Origin: Lysobacter sp036697405 | GTDB lineage: Bacteria; Pseudomonadota; Gammaproteobacteria; Xanthomonadales; Xanthomonadaceae | Assembly (NCBI RefSeq): GCF_036697405.1 | Contig: NZ_JBAHWA010000002.1 | Span: 421,478 to 485,477, forward strand | Direction: 5' to 3' | Length of the DNA stretch: 64,000 nt | In this document: positions 27,515 to 37,285 of the stretch, in pieces | How the letters are laid out: the number at the start of each line of letters is the position of its first letter | Numbering within the stretch: the stretch's first letter is position 1 | Notes under the pieces: generated by a model | Database searches by the model: none | Seen by the model: only the letters and a program-made list of their open reading frames with translations | Told to the model about the DNA's origin: nothing | Program-made: the position numbers and the translations under genes

Positions 27515-27693
27515 CGTTCTCGCAACTTGGCCGTTAATCCCCCCTTAGTGTGCCGCAACTGCCCTCACGCGCGCGCGTGACCGCGGCCGAGACTCGTGAA
27601 TGGAGCGGGGCGCCGGCGGGGGGATGCGGCGCAACCCGAACGCGGCGACGCGCAAGCGCGCCCATACCGACCACACGGGGAGCGCAAGACTCG

Positions 27694-28923
27694 ATGAGCA
27701 GACCGATCCTGGCATTGCCGATCCTGATCGCCCTGGCCGCCTGCGGCCGCGACGCCGGGCCGGCGCACGTGCCCAGCGCGCAAGTGGCCGCCGGCGATCC
27801 GGCCTACGCCGAGACCCTGCGCACCCGCCTGCTCGACGCCAAGCCCGGCGACGTGATCGAAGTGCCGGCCGGCCGCTACAGCTTCGATCGCAGCCTGAGC
27901 CTGCGCGTGGACGGCGTGACCATCCGCGGCGCCGGACCGGACAAGTCGGTGCTGAGCTTCAAGGGCCAGAAGGCCGGCGCCGAAGGCCTGCTGGTCAACG
28001 CCAGCAACTTCACCATCGAGAACATCGCCATCGAGGACAGCAAGGGCGACGGTCTCAAGGTCAACGAAGGCGAGCACATCACCATCCGCAACGTGCGCGT
28101 GGAGTGGACCGGCGGCCCCAGCACCAAGAACGGCGCCTACGGCCTGTACCCGGTCAAGACCCGCAACGTGCTGATCGAGAACTCGGTCGCGATCGGCGCC
28201 TCCGACGCCGGCATCTACGTCGGACAGTCGCGCGACGTGATCGTGCGCAACAGCCGCGCCGAGTTCAACGTCGCCGGCATCGAGATCGAGAACACCGTCA
28301 ACGCCGACGTCTACGGCAACACCGCCACCAACAACACCGGCGGCATCCTGGTGTTCAACATGCCGGCGTTGTCGCAGCAGGGCGGGGCGATCCGGGTGTA
28401 CAAGAACCAGGTGTACAAGAACAACACCGCCAACTTCGGCGCCAAGGGCACGCCGGTGGCCAGCGTGCCGGCCGGCAGCGGCGTGGTGGTCAATTCCAAC
28501 GACGACGTCGAGATCTTCGACAACGACATCAGCGACAACGCCACCACCAACATCATCATCTCCAGCGTCTACTCCACCGGTTACAAGGACGAACAGGCGG
28601 CCAAGGATTTCGATCCCTATCCGGAGCGCATCTCGGTCTACGGCAATCGCCTGTCCGGCGGCGGCGACGCGCCCGACGGCTTCGATCTCAAAGCGCTCAA
28701 GGTCGCCAGTTACGGCCTTAGCGGCAATCTGCCCGATGTGCTCTGGGACGGCTACCGCAACCCCAAGCCGGCCAAGCCGGGCGACCCGCACCTGTGTCTG
28801 CGCGACGTGTCCGGCGTACTCAACGCCGACGGCCCCGGCGGCTACAAGAATCCGAGCAAGGACATGGCGGCCTACAACTGCACCCTGCCCAAGCTGCCGG
28901 CCATCGATCTCAAGCGCGGCTAA
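27694..28923 (+). CDS. Parallel beta-helix repeat lipoprotein (SO_2929/TIGR03805 type)
   Basis: 409 residues. The start ATG 27694 gives a lipoprotein signal with lipobox LIALAAC (Cys about 16) and follows GGGGAGC. The mature protein is a right-handed beta-helix with repeated turns of the form NFTIENIAIEDSKGDGLKV, HITIRNVRVEW and DVIVRNSRAEFNVAGIEIEN, resembling carbohydrate-binding or lyase folds. In the TIGR03805 family, genes usually stand beside a diheme cytochrome-like partner of TIGR03806, as here with 3 bases between them. Enzymatic activity has not been shown for the family as far as known to me. Confidence 0.85.
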   Translation: MSRPILALPILIALAACGRDAGPAHVPSAQVAAGDPAYAETLRTRLLDAKPGDVIEVPAGRYSFDRSLSLRVDGVTIRGAGPDKSVLSFKGQKAGAEGLLVNASNFTIENIAIEDSKGDGLKVNEGEHITIRNVRVEWTGGPSTKNGAYGLYPVKTRNVLIENSVAIGASDAGIYVGQSRDVIVRNSRAEFNVAGIEIENTVNADVYGNTATNNTGGILVFNMPALSQQGGAIRVYKNQVYKNNTANFGAKGTPVASVPAGSGVVVNSNDDVEIFDNDISDNATTNIIISSVYSTGYKDEQAAKDFDPYPERISVYGNRLSGGGDAPDGFDLKALKVASYGLSGNLPDVLWDGYRNPKPAKPGDPHLCLRDVSGVLNADGPGGYKNPSKDMAAYNCTLPKLPAIDLKRG

Positions 28924-28926
28924 GCG

Positions 28927-30075
28927 ATGACGGGATTGCGATCGCGCCTTGGCTTGTCGTTGCTGCTGTTGTCGGGGCTGGCCGCTTGCGATCGCGCGCC
29001 GGCGCCGGTGCGCTTCCACGCCCAGGGCCAGCCGGCCCTGCTCAGCGAATGGGGCGTGCTGCAAGTGGCCGACCGCCGGCTGCGCCTCAACCAGGGCGTG
29101 GTGCCCTACGAGCTCAACACACCGTTGTTCAGCGACTACGCGCACAAGCTGCGCACGGTGTGGATGCCCGAGGGGACATCTGCGCGCTACAAGGCCGACG
29201 GCGCGTTCGAGTTCCCGGTCGGCACCGTGGTCAGCAAGACCTTCTATTACCCGCGCGTGCCGGGCCAGGCCGCGGACAGCGAAGTGGTCGCGCGCAGCAA
29301 CAGCGCCGACGGCGAGTTCCGCGACGGCGCGCTGGACCTGGCGAAAGTGCGGCTGATCGAAACCCGGTTGCTGGTGCGGCGCCAGGAAGGCTGGATCGCG
29401 CTGCCCTACGTGTGGAACGCCGAGCAGACCGAAGCCAAGCTGATGCGCGGCGGCGAACTGGTGGCGCTGAGTCTGCAGGCCGCCGACGGCAGCCGCGAGA
29501 GCGCGACCTATCAGGTGCCAGATCAGAACCAGTGCGGCGGTTGCCACGGCACCGACATCAAGAGCAAGGCGTTGCAGCCGATCGGGCTGAAGGCGCGTCA
29601 TCTCAATCGCGAGTTCGACTATGCCGGCGGCCGCGCCAACCAGCTCGCGCACTGGCAGCGGCTGAACTATCTGAGCGAGCTTCCGGCGCAGGCGGACCTG
29701 CCGCACGCGGCCGACTGGCGCGCCAGCGCGCGCGCCAGCCTGGACGCGCGTGCGCGCGCCTATCTGGACATCAACTGCGGCCATTGCCACAGCCCCAAGG
29801 GGCCGGGCAACACCTCCGGCCTGTGGCTGGATGCGGCCACCGACGAGCCGCTGCGGCTGGGCCGTTGCAAGCTGCCGATCGCGGCCGGCAAGGGCACCGG
29901 CGACCGCCGCCACGACATCGTGCCGGGCGATCCGGACGCGTCGATCCTGGTCTACCGCATGGACAGCGACGACCCCTCGGCGATGATGCCGGAGGTCGGT
30001 CGCAGCGTGGTGCATCGCGAAGGCGTGACGCTGATCCGGGAATGGATCGCGGCGCAGCAGGGAGATTGCGGCTAG
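28927..30075 (+). CDS. Diheme c-type cytochrome lipoprotein, SO_2930/HNE_0200 family
   Basis: 382 residues. A lipoprotein signal ends in LSGLAAC (Cys about 20). The N-terminal domain contains LLSEWGVLQVADRR and YELNTPLFSDYAHKLRTVW; two haem sites, CGGCH (about residue 201) and CGHCH (about 284), lie in the C-terminal half, with Met-containing candidates for axial ligands in the last 70 residues (DPSAMMPEVGR). It starts 3 bases after the beta-helix gene stop. Paired occurrence with the beta-helix lipoprotein is established for the family; electron donor, acceptor and substrate are unknown. Confidence 0.88.
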   Translation: MTGLRSRLGLSLLLLSGLAACDRAPAPVRFHAQGQPALLSEWGVLQVADRRLRLNQGVVPYELNTPLFSDYAHKLRTVWMPEGTSARYKADGAFEFPVGTVVSKTFYYPRVPGQAADSEVVARSNSADGEFRDGALDLAKVRLIETRLLVRRQEGWIALPYVWNAEQTEAKLMRGGELVALSLQAADGSRESATYQVPDQNQCGGCHGTDIKSKALQPIGLKARHLNREFDYAGGRANQLAHWQRLNYLSELPAQADLPHAADWRASARASLDARARAYLDINCGHCHSPKGPGNTSGLWLDAATDEPLRLGRCKLPIAAGKGTGDRRHDIVPGDPDASILVYRMDSDDPSAMMPEVGRSVVHREGVTLIREWIAAQQGDCG

Positions 30076-30168
30076 CGTCCGGCGAGGCGCGTGCTGCTGG
30101 GGAGGGCGACGGACGTGTCCGGGGGGAACGCGTCGTCCATGTCGAAAACGAGCGTGAGGAAAGATCCG

Positions 30169-32607
30169 ATGCTCTTGCGTAAACACAAGTTGGTCACCGC
30201 GATCGCCGCACTGTGCGGCGGTGCCGTCCTCACCTTCGGCGCGCCGGCCACGGCGCTGGCGCAGTCCGCCGCGAACGAGCCGCAGCCGCGCGCCGAGGCC
30301 AAGGACCTCGACGCCATCACCGTCACCGCGCAGAGCCGCGAGCAGGAACTGCAGGACGTTCCGATCGCCCTGCAGGTGGTGAGCGACCAGCTCATCGACG
30401 ACGTCGCCGCCAAGGACCTGGGCGATCTCGACAGCTTCGTGCCGGGCCTGGTGGTGAACAGCCAGCAGCCGACCCAGCCCAGCTTCCAGCTGCGCGGCAT
30501 CAGCACCGACGACTTCGGCATCGGCACCGACCCGGCGGTCGGCATCTACGTCGACGGCGTCTACGCCGGCCGCGGCGGCGGCGTGCTGCTGCCGTTCACA
30601 GACGTGGAGCGCATCGAAATCCTCAAGGGCCCGCAGGGCACCCTGTTCGGCCGCAACACCGCCGCCGGCGCGGTGTCCATCATCACCCGCAAGCCCGGCA
30701 GCGAAACCGAAGCCGCCGCGCGCCTGCGCCTGGGTAACGAAGGACGCGTCTACGCCGACGCGATGGTCAACTTGCCCACCGGCGAGGACGCGGCCCTGCG
30801 CGTGAACGCGTTGTTCAACCACAGCGACGGCTGGATCCAGGACGCCAACACCGGCCGCGACCTCAACCCGGAGAACAACTGGGCCACGCGCGCCGCGTTC
30901 CGGCTGGGTCTGGGCGAGCGCACCACCGCCACTTTGAGCTGGGACCACGAGAACCTGGACCAGCTCGGCCAGGCCACCACCGGCATCGTGCCGCTGCCGC
31001 CGCGGCCGGGCCTGCCGACCCTGCCGGTGGACGAGCTGGGCTACCTGGATCCGCGCAAGGTGCCCACCGCCTCCGACGCCGAAGGCAACGAGGAGTCGCG
31101 CCGCTTCGACGGCGTCACCCTGATCGTCGACCACGGCTTCGACTGGGGCACGCTGACCATGACCAGCTCCTGGCGCGACTACGACTCGGTCAACCGCGTC
31201 GAAGAGGACGGCACCGACCGCAACTACCTCTACGTCGACTCCACCAACACCGAGAGCAACCAAAGCCTGTACCAGGAATTCAAGTTCGCCGGCAGCACCG
31301 ACCGCATCGACTGGGTCGCCGGCGCCAGCTACTTCAAGGAGGAGGCCGACCAGACCAGCGAGGTCAACGCCCTGACCGACTCGGTGGACACCATCGTCCA
31401 CAACCTGGGCCTGGCGCCCACGCCCACCGGCTATCTGTTCGGCTACGTCGACCAGCAGCTGGCCGCGTTCGGCATTCCGATCCGGCTGCGCGGCCACCGC
31501 TGGAACGAGAAGTTCATCAATACCCTGGAGACCCAGTCCTACGCGGTGTTCGGCGACGTGATCTGGCATGCCACCGACAAGCTCAACCTGACCTTCGGCC
31601 TGCGCTACACCCGCGACGAGAAGGACTTCAGCTGGCTCAACAACCCGCGTTCGGCGCCCGAACTGGATGCGGCGCTGGACCAGTTGGAAGCGATGGGCTT
31701 CTTCGCCCTGGCCGGCATCCCGCGCGAGACCTTCGTCTTCGACGTGGCCTTCATCGACCCGCCGGCCATGCTCAACAAGGGCGTGACCAACCGCGCCAAA
31801 CGCTCCTGGAGCGATGTCAGCCCGCGCTTCGTCGCCGACTACCATTTCAACGACAACACCATGGGTTACGCCTCGCTGGCCAAGGGCTACAAGGCCGGTG
31901 GGTTCAACTCGCTGCAGATCGGCAGCCGCTTCGACAACGAGGACGTGTGGAACCTGGAGTTCGGCCTGAAGCAGTCCTTCCCCGAGCATCGCCTGCAGTA
32001 CAACTTGTCGGCCTACTACTACGTCTACGACAACCGCCAGGCGGTGGTGCTGGACATGAGCACCACCATCCCGCGCTTCGTCGTCGATACCTCGGACATG
32101 GAAGCCTACGGCGTGGACTTCGATGCGCGCTGGCAGGTCACCGACGGCCTGGGCCTGGACTTCAACGCCGCCTTCATCGACGCCACCTACAAGAACTACG
32201 AGTCGATCAGCGGCCTGGACCTGTCGGGCGAGCCCACCGGCGTGCCGCACTGGTTCCTGGCCGGCGGCATGAACTACCAGTGGCACCTGCAGGAGCACGG
32301 CGACCTGCGTTTCTCGCTGCGCCACGCCTACCGCAGCAAGAAACGCTGCAACACCGAATCGGTGGCGCAGGGCGACTGCGGGCCCAGCCCGGCGCTGGAC
32401 CTGGACGAATCGCGCAACCGTACCGACCTGCGCCTGGCCTGGACCGCAGCTAACGGCCACTGGGGTCTGGCCCTGTTCGGCAACAACGTGTTCGACAACC
32501 AGTACATCAATTCCCTGGGTACCTACGGCAAGACCGTACTGGGCACCGTCGGCGCGCGAGTGACCGAGCCGCGCACCTTCGGCGTGGAGTTCAACGCGAA
32601 GTTTTAA
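30169..32607 (+). CDS. TonB-dependent outer-membrane receptor
   Basis: 812 residues from the ATG at 30169, preceded by GTGAGGAAAG; a frame open from 30091 is not needed. A Sec signal peptide ending near ALAQS is followed by the TonB box/plug start DAITVTAQSREQELQDVPIA, the plug motif PQGTLFGRNTAAGAVSIITR and a barrel that ends in Phe. It has the features of the common Fe-siderophore/vitamin-type receptors of Sphingomonadales and Xanthomonadales; the ligand cannot be predicted. It follows the cytochrome gene by 93 bases, so it probably brings in the substrate of the beta-helix/cytochrome pair. Confidence 0.93.
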   Translation: MLLRKHKLVTAIAALCGGAVLTFGAPATALAQSAANEPQPRAEAKDLDAITVTAQSREQELQDVPIALQVVSDQLIDDVAAKDLGDLDSFVPGLVVNSQQPTQPSFQLRGISTDDFGIGTDPAVGIYVDGVYAGRGGGVLLPFTDVERIEILKGPQGTLFGRNTAAGAVSIITRKPGSETEAAARLRLGNEGRVYADAMVNLPTGEDAALRVNALFNHSDGWIQDANTGRDLNPENNWATRAAFRLGLGERTTATLSWDHENLDQLGQATTGIVPLPPRPGLPTLPVDELGYLDPRKVPTASDAEGNEESRRFDGVTLIVDHGFDWGTLTMTSSWRDYDSVNRVEEDGTDRNYLYVDSTNTESNQSLYQEFKFAGSTDRIDWVAGASYFKEEADQTSEVNALTDSVDTIVHNLGLAPTPTGYLFGYVDQQLAAFGIPIRLRGHRWNEKFINTLETQSYAVFGDVIWHATDKLNLTFGLRYTRDEKDFSWLNNPRSAPELDAALDQLEAMGFFALAGIPRETFVFDVAFIDPPAMLNKGVTNRAKRSWSDVSPRFVADYHFNDNTMGYASLAKGYKAGGFNSLQIGSRFDNEDVWNLEFGLKQSFPEHRLQYNLSAYYYVYDNRQAVVLDMSTTIPRFVVDTSDMEAYGVDFDARWQVTDGLGLDFNAAFIDATYKNYESISGLDLSGEPTGVPHWFLAGGMNYQWHLQEHGDLRFSLRHAYRSKKRCNTESVAQGDCGPSPALDLDESRNRTDLRLAWTAANGHWGLALFGNNVFDNQYINSLGTYGKTVLGTVGARVTEPRTFGVEFNAKF

Positions 32608-32611
32608 AGGC

Positions 32612-32725
32612 CGGGATTGGGGATTCGGGATTAGGGATTCGATAGAGCGACCAGCGAGGGCCCGCCCATGGCGGGTCCTTTGCTTTTGCGAATACCGATT
32701 CCCGATTCCCAATTCCCGACTCCCG
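32612..32725. repeat. GGGATTC-type dispersed repeat with internal terminator
   Basis: Arms of the type GGGATTGGGGATTCGGGATT (32612-32640) and the inverted CCGATTCCCGATTCCCAATT (32694-32725) enclose a GGGCCCGCC/GGCGGGTCC hairpin followed by TTTGCTTTTG (32657-32688) that can end transcription of the receptor gene. The same arms flank 520-646. Confidence 0.7.
32657..32688 (+). terminator. Probable terminator after the TonB-dependent receptor gene
   Basis: CCCGCC and GGCGGG arms around CAT, followed by TCCTTTGCTTTT. It lies inside the dispersed repeat and before recG. Confidence 0.7.
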
Positions 32726-32742
32726 GCCTTTATCCTTGGCCC

Positions 32743-34860
32743 ATGCCGAAAGCCAAGGGCGGGGCGTCCGTCGATCTCCAATTGCAGCCGATCTCCAGCT
32801 TGCCCGGGGTCGGTCCGCGCGTGGCCGAGAAGCTCGCCGCGCGCGGCCTGACCAGCCTGCAGGACCTGTGGCTGCAACTGCCGCGCCAGTACGAAGACCG
32901 CACCTCGATCACCCCGATCCGGCTGCTGCAGCCGGGTGTGGCGGCGCAGGTCGAAGGCCGCGTCGAAGCGGTCGAGCGTGGATTCCGTTATCGCCCGCTG
33001 CTGCGGGTGGCGATCGGCGACGACAGCCGCGGCACCCTGGTGTTGCGCTTCTTCCACTTCCGTGCAGCCCAGGTCGCGCAGTTCCGGGTCGGCGCGCGCG
33101 TGCGCTGCTACGGCACGCCCAAGCCCGGGCAGATCGGCCTGGAGATCGTGCACCCCAGCTACCGCGTGCTCGGCGATCACGACGACAGCGCGCTGGGCGA
33201 GCAGCTCGATCCGGTCTATCCCGCGATCGAGGGCATCGGCCCGGTGTCGCTGCGGCGCCTGATCGGCCTGGCCCTGGACCGCCTGCCGGACGAGGACGCG
33301 CTGGAGCTGCTGCCGCGCGAACTGCGCGAGCGCCTCAAGCTGCCGACCCTGCGCGAGGCCCTGCTGACCGTGCACCGGCCGCCGCAGGACGCCGACGTGG
33401 CCGCGCTGGTCGCCGGCACCCATCCGGCCCAGCGCCGCCTGGCGCTGGAGGAACTGCTGGCGCATCACCTCAGCCTGCGCCGCCAGCGCATCGCCCAGCA
33501 GGCGCACAAGGCGCGCGCGCTGAAGGGCGTGGTCTTGGCCGAGCGCCTGCGCAAGGCGCTGCCGTTCGCGCTCACCGGCGCGCAGCAGCGCGTGTTCGCG
33601 CAGATCCGCGCCGACCTGGCCAAGCCCTCGCCTATGCTGCGCCTGGTCCAGGGCGACGTCGGCAGCGGCAAGACCGTGGTCGCGGCGATGGCGGCGATGA
33701 TCGCCGTGCACGCCGGCCGCCAGGCCGCGCTGATGGCGCCCACCGAACTGCTGGCCGAACAGCACCTCAACAATCTGCGCGCCTGGCTGGAACCGCTGGA
33801 CGTGCGCGTGGCCTGGCTGGCCGGCAAGGTCACCGGCCGCGCTCGCGCCAAGGTGCTGGAAGAGGTCGCCAACGGACAGGCCCAGGTCGTGGTCGGCACC
33901 CACGCGCTGATGCAGGAGGGGGTGGCCTTCCGCGATCTGGCGCTGGCGATCGTCGACGAGCAGCACCGCTTCGGCGTGCACCAGCGCCTGGCCCTGCGCG
34001 ACAAGGGCGCCGGCGGCAGCGTCGGCGCCGACGCGATCGTGCCGCACCAGCTGGTGATGACCGCCACCCCGATCCCGCGCACCCTGGCGATGGCCGCCTA
34101 CGCCGACCTGGACGTGTCGGCGATCGACGAACTGCCGCCCGGGCGCACGCCGGTGCAGACCGTCGCTCTCAGCGAGGAACGCCGTCCGGAGCTGGTGGAG
34201 CGCATCCGCAGCGCCTGCGCCGAAGGCCGCCAGGCCTATTGGGTCTGCACCCTGATCGACGATTCCGACGAGGTCGTGGCCCAGGCCGCGCAGACCACCT
34301 TCGAGGAACTGTCGCGGCAGCTGGCCGAACTGCGCGTGGGCCTGGTCCACGGCCGCATGAAGGCGAGCGAGAAGCAGGCGACCATGCGCGCGTTCAAGGA
34401 CGGCGAGGTCGACCTGCTGGTCGCGACCACGGTGATCGAGGTCGGCGTGGACGTGCCCAACGCCTCGCTGATGATCATCGAGAACGCCGAGCGCCTGGGC
34501 CTGGCCCAGCTGCACCAGCTGCGCGGCCGGGTCGGGCGCGGCCGCGCGGCCTCCAGCTGCGTGCTGCTGTACCGCGCGCCGCTGTCGGGCCTGGCCCGGC
34601 AGCGCCTGGAGACCATGCGCCAGACCCACGACGGCTTCGTGATCGCCGAGAAGGACCTGGAGCTGCGCGGCCCCGGCGAGCTGCTGGGCACGCGCCAGAC
34701 CGGCCTGGCCGGCTTCCGCGTCGCCGACCTGGCCCGCGACGCCGATCTGCTGCCGCAGGTGCAGGCCCTGGGCGAACGCCTGCTCGCCGACGCGCCCGAG
34801 ATCGCCCAGCGCATCGTCGAACGCTGGGTCGGCGGCGCCGCGCGCTACGCTTCGGCCTGA
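32743..34860 (+). CDS. recG: ATP-dependent DNA helicase RecG
   Basis: 705 residues, near the family length. The N-terminal wedge/OB domain (about 1-170) leads into SF2 helicase domains with Walker A QGDVGSGKTVVAA (about 303), DEQHRFG as the DExH box and the TATPIPRTLA motif III, and ends with the QLRGRVGRG motif VI and C-terminal TRG region. RecG remodels stalled forks and Holliday junctions. The ATG at 32743 is taken; upstream codons are repeat-derived. Confidence 0.96.
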   Translation: MPKAKGGASVDLQLQPISSLPGVGPRVAEKLAARGLTSLQDLWLQLPRQYEDRTSITPIRLLQPGVAAQVEGRVEAVERGFRYRPLLRVAIGDDSRGTLVLRFFHFRAAQVAQFRVGARVRCYGTPKPGQIGLEIVHPSYRVLGDHDDSALGEQLDPVYPAIEGIGPVSLRRLIGLALDRLPDEDALELLPRELRERLKLPTLREALLTVHRPPQDADVAALVAGTHPAQRRLALEELLAHHLSLRRQRIAQQAHKARALKGVVLAERLRKALPFALTGAQQRVFAQIRADLAKPSPMLRLVQGDVGSGKTVVAAMAAMIAVHAGRQAALMAPTELLAEQHLNNLRAWLEPLDVRVAWLAGKVTGRARAKVLEEVANGQAQVVVGTHALMQEGVAFRDLALAIVDEQHRFGVHQRLALRDKGAGGSVGADAIVPHQLVMTATPIPRTLAMAAYADLDVSAIDELPPGRTPVQTVALSEERRPELVERIRSACAEGRQAYWVCTLIDDSDEVVAQAAQTTFEELSRQLAELRVGLVHGRMKASEKQATMRAFKDGEVDLLVATTVIEVGVDVPNASLMIIENAERLGLAQLHQLRGRVGRGRAASSCVLLYRAPLSGLARQRLETMRQTHDGFVIAEKDLELRGPGELLGTRQTGLAGFRVADLARDADLLPQVQALGERLLADAPEIAQRIVERWVGGAARYASA

Positions 34861-35120
34861 GGCCAGGAACCAGTGAAGGCGGTAATAAGCAAGCAGTAGG
34901 ATCTGCTGACTCGTTTCCACTTGCTTTCCACTACGCTCCCGTCCTGCCAGCCCGAGGGCGGCGGCGCGCGCCGGGCCTCGGCCTGAATGGCCGCGCGGCG
35001 CCCGCGGCTGGGGCGGGGTACCTTGCCCTCGCTGGCGAATTCGCGAAATCGGCCGGTTTTGATCGATACAAATTCGCTGCGGCTTGGCCATAATCGGGCT
35101 ACCCCCTTCGGAAGCCGGCC
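34861..35120. other. Gap between recG and glk without recognisable gene
   Basis: About 260 bases with mixed composition. The second half is high-GC and the part around 35055-35095 is relatively AT-rich (GATACAAATTC, CCATAATC), as expected for a promoter region of the following gene, but no convincing -35/-10 pair was found. No repeat from elsewhere in the window was recognised. Confidence 0.5.
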
Positions 35121-36233
35121 ATGCCCGCCGCCCGTTCCAACGCCGCCGTCCTGCCCGCGCCGCTCGCTGCCGACGCCCCGGCCCAGCGCCGCGGCGAAGC
35201 CGTGCTGGCGGCGCAGCCCCCGGACCCGGCATGCTCGCCGGCTATGACGGTCGATCCCCAATGCGCGCGGTTGCGCGATCTCATCGCTGCCGATGTCGGC
35301 GGCACCCATGCGCGGGTCGGACATGTGCGCGTCGGCGACGACGGCGCGCTGTCGGTGCTGCGTTTCCGCCAGTACGCCTGCGCGCAGGCGCCCAGCCTGG
35401 CGGCGATCCTGCGCGAGTTCGCCCAGGAGGCGCAATTGGTCCCCGAGCACGCGGTGGTCGCCATCGCCGGGCGCCTGGACGGCGATCGCCTGCTCAACAG
35501 CAATCTGCCGTGGCCGGTGTCGCTGGAGCGCACCCGGCTGGAGGCCGGCTGCGGACGCCTGGCGCTGCTCAACGATTTCGAAGCGGTGGCGTACGCGGTG
35601 CCGCGCCTGGATCCGGCCGGCATGCTGCGGATCTGCGGCGACGATGCCGCCGTCGCGGGCCCGGCGCTGGTGCTGGGCCCGGGCACCGGCTTCGGCGCCG
35701 CGCTGTACCTGCCGGGCACGCCCGCGCGGGTGCTGGCCAGCGAAGCCGGTCACGCCGCGCTGGCGGCGGGCACGCCGCGCGAACTGGAATTGCTGAGGCA
35801 ACTGCTGCAACGCTGGCCGCACGTGGACAACGAGCGCGTGCTGTCCGGCCCTGGCCTGGTCCACACCTACGAAGCGCTATGCGCGCTGGACGCGACGGCG
35901 CCGCGACTGGACACGCCGGTGGCGATCACCGCCGCCGCGCAGCGCGGCGACGATGCGCAGGCGGTAGAGACGCTGTCGATCTTCTGCGCGATGCTCGGCA
36001 GCCTGGCCGGCGACCTGGCGGTGACCTTCGGCGCGCAGTCGGTGTACCTGGCCGGCGGCATCCCCGCACAGATCGCGCCGTTCCTGTTGGCCAGCGACTT
36101 CGCCGCGCGTTTCCGCAACAAGGGCGTGTTCGCCGAGCTGATGGCGCGCACGCCGGTGCGCCTGGTCGAGCACGGCCAGCGCGGCCTGCTCGGCGCCGCC
36201 GCCTATTACCTGGAGCGCCACGCCGGCGACTGA
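35121..36233 (+). CDS. glk: Glucokinase
   Basis: 370 residues from ATG 35121; ATG 35244 gives 329 residues, closer to the usual length, and the extra 41 residues are not conserved in type. The bacterial glucokinase pattern is LIAADVGGTHARVGHV at the start, LLNDFEAVAYAVP, LVLGPGTGFGAALYLPG and SEAGHAALA. The enzyme phosphorylates glucose with ATP to glucose-6-phosphate. It stands at the head of a close group with a glycosylasparaginase and cutC, next to a glycan-degradation locus, so it may serve sugar uptake from that locus. Confidence 0.9.
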   Translation: MPAARSNAAVLPAPLAADAPAQRRGEAVLAAQPPDPACSPAMTVDPQCARLRDLIAADVGGTHARVGHVRVGDDGALSVLRFRQYACAQAPSLAAILREFAQEAQLVPEHAVVAIAGRLDGDRLLNSNLPWPVSLERTRLEAGCGRLALLNDFEAVAYAVPRLDPAGMLRICGDDAAVAGPALVLGPGTGFGAALYLPGTPARVLASEAGHAALAAGTPRELELLRQLLQRWPHVDNERVLSGPGLVHTYEALCALDATAPRLDTPVAITAAAQRGDDAQAVETLSIFCAMLGSLAGDLAVTFGAQSVYLAGGIPAQIAPFLLASDFAARFRNKGVFAELMARTPVRLVEHGQRGLLGAAAYYLERHAGD

Positions 36234-36277
36234 ACCCGCGCGGCGCGGCGACGACCGACTCCCATCCGAGACCACGC

Positions 36278-37285
36278 ATGAGCACCCGTCGCGACTTCCT
36301 CCAGTCCTCCTTGCTGGCCGCCGGCGCGCTGGCCTTGCCGCGCGTCGCGCGCTCGGCGACCGCCAGCGGCGCCAAGGTGGTGTCCACCTGGGATTTCGGC
36401 GTCGGCGCCAACGCTGCGGCGTGGCCGTTGCTGGCGCGCGGCGGCAGCGCGCTGGACGCGGTGGAGGCCGGCGCGCGCTGGGCCGAGGCCGATCTGTGCA
36501 ACCCCACCGTGGGCCGCTGCGGCAACCCCGACCGCGACGGCGTGCTGACCCTGGACGCCAGCATCATGGACGGCGACGGCCGCTGCGGCGCGGTCGCGGC
36601 ATTGCAGGACATCCTGCATCCGGTGTCGGTGGCGCGCGCGGTGATGGAGAAGACCCCGCACGTGATGTTGGTGGGCGAGGGCGCGCAACAGTTTGCGCTG
36701 GCCCAGGGTTTCCCCAAGCAAGCGCTGTTGACCGACGAGGCGCGCAAGGCCTGGCGCGAATGGCTGAAGACCGGCGAGTACCGGCCGCAGATCAACGCCG
36801 AGCGCAGGCAGCGCCCCGGCGACGCCAGCAATCACGACACACTGGGCATCCTGGCGATCGGCGCCGACGGCAGGCTCGCCGGCGCCTGCACCACCAGCGG
36901 CATGGCCTGGAAGCTGCCCGGCCGGGTCGGCGACAGCCCCATCGTCGGCGCCGGCCTGTACGTGGACAACGATGTCGGCGCCGCCACCGCCTCCGGCGTG
37001 GGCGAGGAGATGGTGCGCAACGCCGCCAGCTTCCTGGTGGTGGAGCTGATGCGGCAGGGACGCTCGCCGGCGCAGGCCTGCCGCGAGGCGATCGAACGCG
37101 TGGTGCGCAAGCGCCCGCAGGCCAGCAAGCAACTGCAGGTGTGCTTCCTGGCCTTGAACAAGCACGGCGAAGTCGGCGCCTACGCGCTGCATCGGGGCTT
37201 CGTCTACGCGGTGCACGACGGCGGCGCCGGACCGCACGAGCGCCTGCGCGAGTCGGCCTCGGTCTACGCCACGGAGCGCAAGTGA
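36278..37285 (+). CDS. Tat-exported N4-(beta-N-acetylglucosaminyl)-L-asparaginase (glycosylasparaginase)
   Basis: 335 residues. The Tat signal STRRDFLQSS with hydrophobic stretch to ARSA directs it to the periplasm. It is an Ntn-hydrolase: autocleavage before Thr188 in SNHDTLGILAIG gives alpha and beta chains, and Thr is then the nucleophile. The CNPTVGRCGNPDRDGVLTLD segment and GDSPIVGAGLYVDNDVGAA are typical of aspartylglucosaminidase. It cleaves the GlcNAc-Asn bond of N-linked glycans. Its stop overlaps the cutC start, and the mannosidase locus lies just downstream, in agreement with N-glycan use. Confidence 0.9.
   Translation: MSTRRDFLQSSLLAAGALALPRVARSATASGAKVVSTWDFGVGANAAAWPLLARGGSALDAVEAGARWAEADLCNPTVGRCGNPDRDGVLTLDASIMDGDGRCGAVAALQDILHPVSVARAVMEKTPHVMLVGEGAQQFALAQGFPKQALLTDEARKAWREWLKTGEYRPQINAERRQRPGDASNHDTLGILAIGADGRLAGACTTSGMAWKLPGRVGDSPIVGAGLYVDNDVGAATASGVGEEMVRNAASFLVVELMRQGRSPAQACREAIERVVRKRPQASKQLQVCFLALNKHGEVGAYALHRGFVYAVHDGGAGPHERLRESASVYATERK

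Noticed and set aside
35055..35095. Sigma-70 promoter before glk
   Set aside because: CATAAT resembles a -10 box, but no -35 hexamer lies 16-18 bases upstream.
27565..35232. A 2555-codon open frame on the minus strand
   Set aside because: It lies opposite the beta-helix, cytochrome, receptor and recG genes, which have clear motifs; the frame is open because of third-position GC bias. Its translation is His/Gln/Ala/Arg-rich with no domain.
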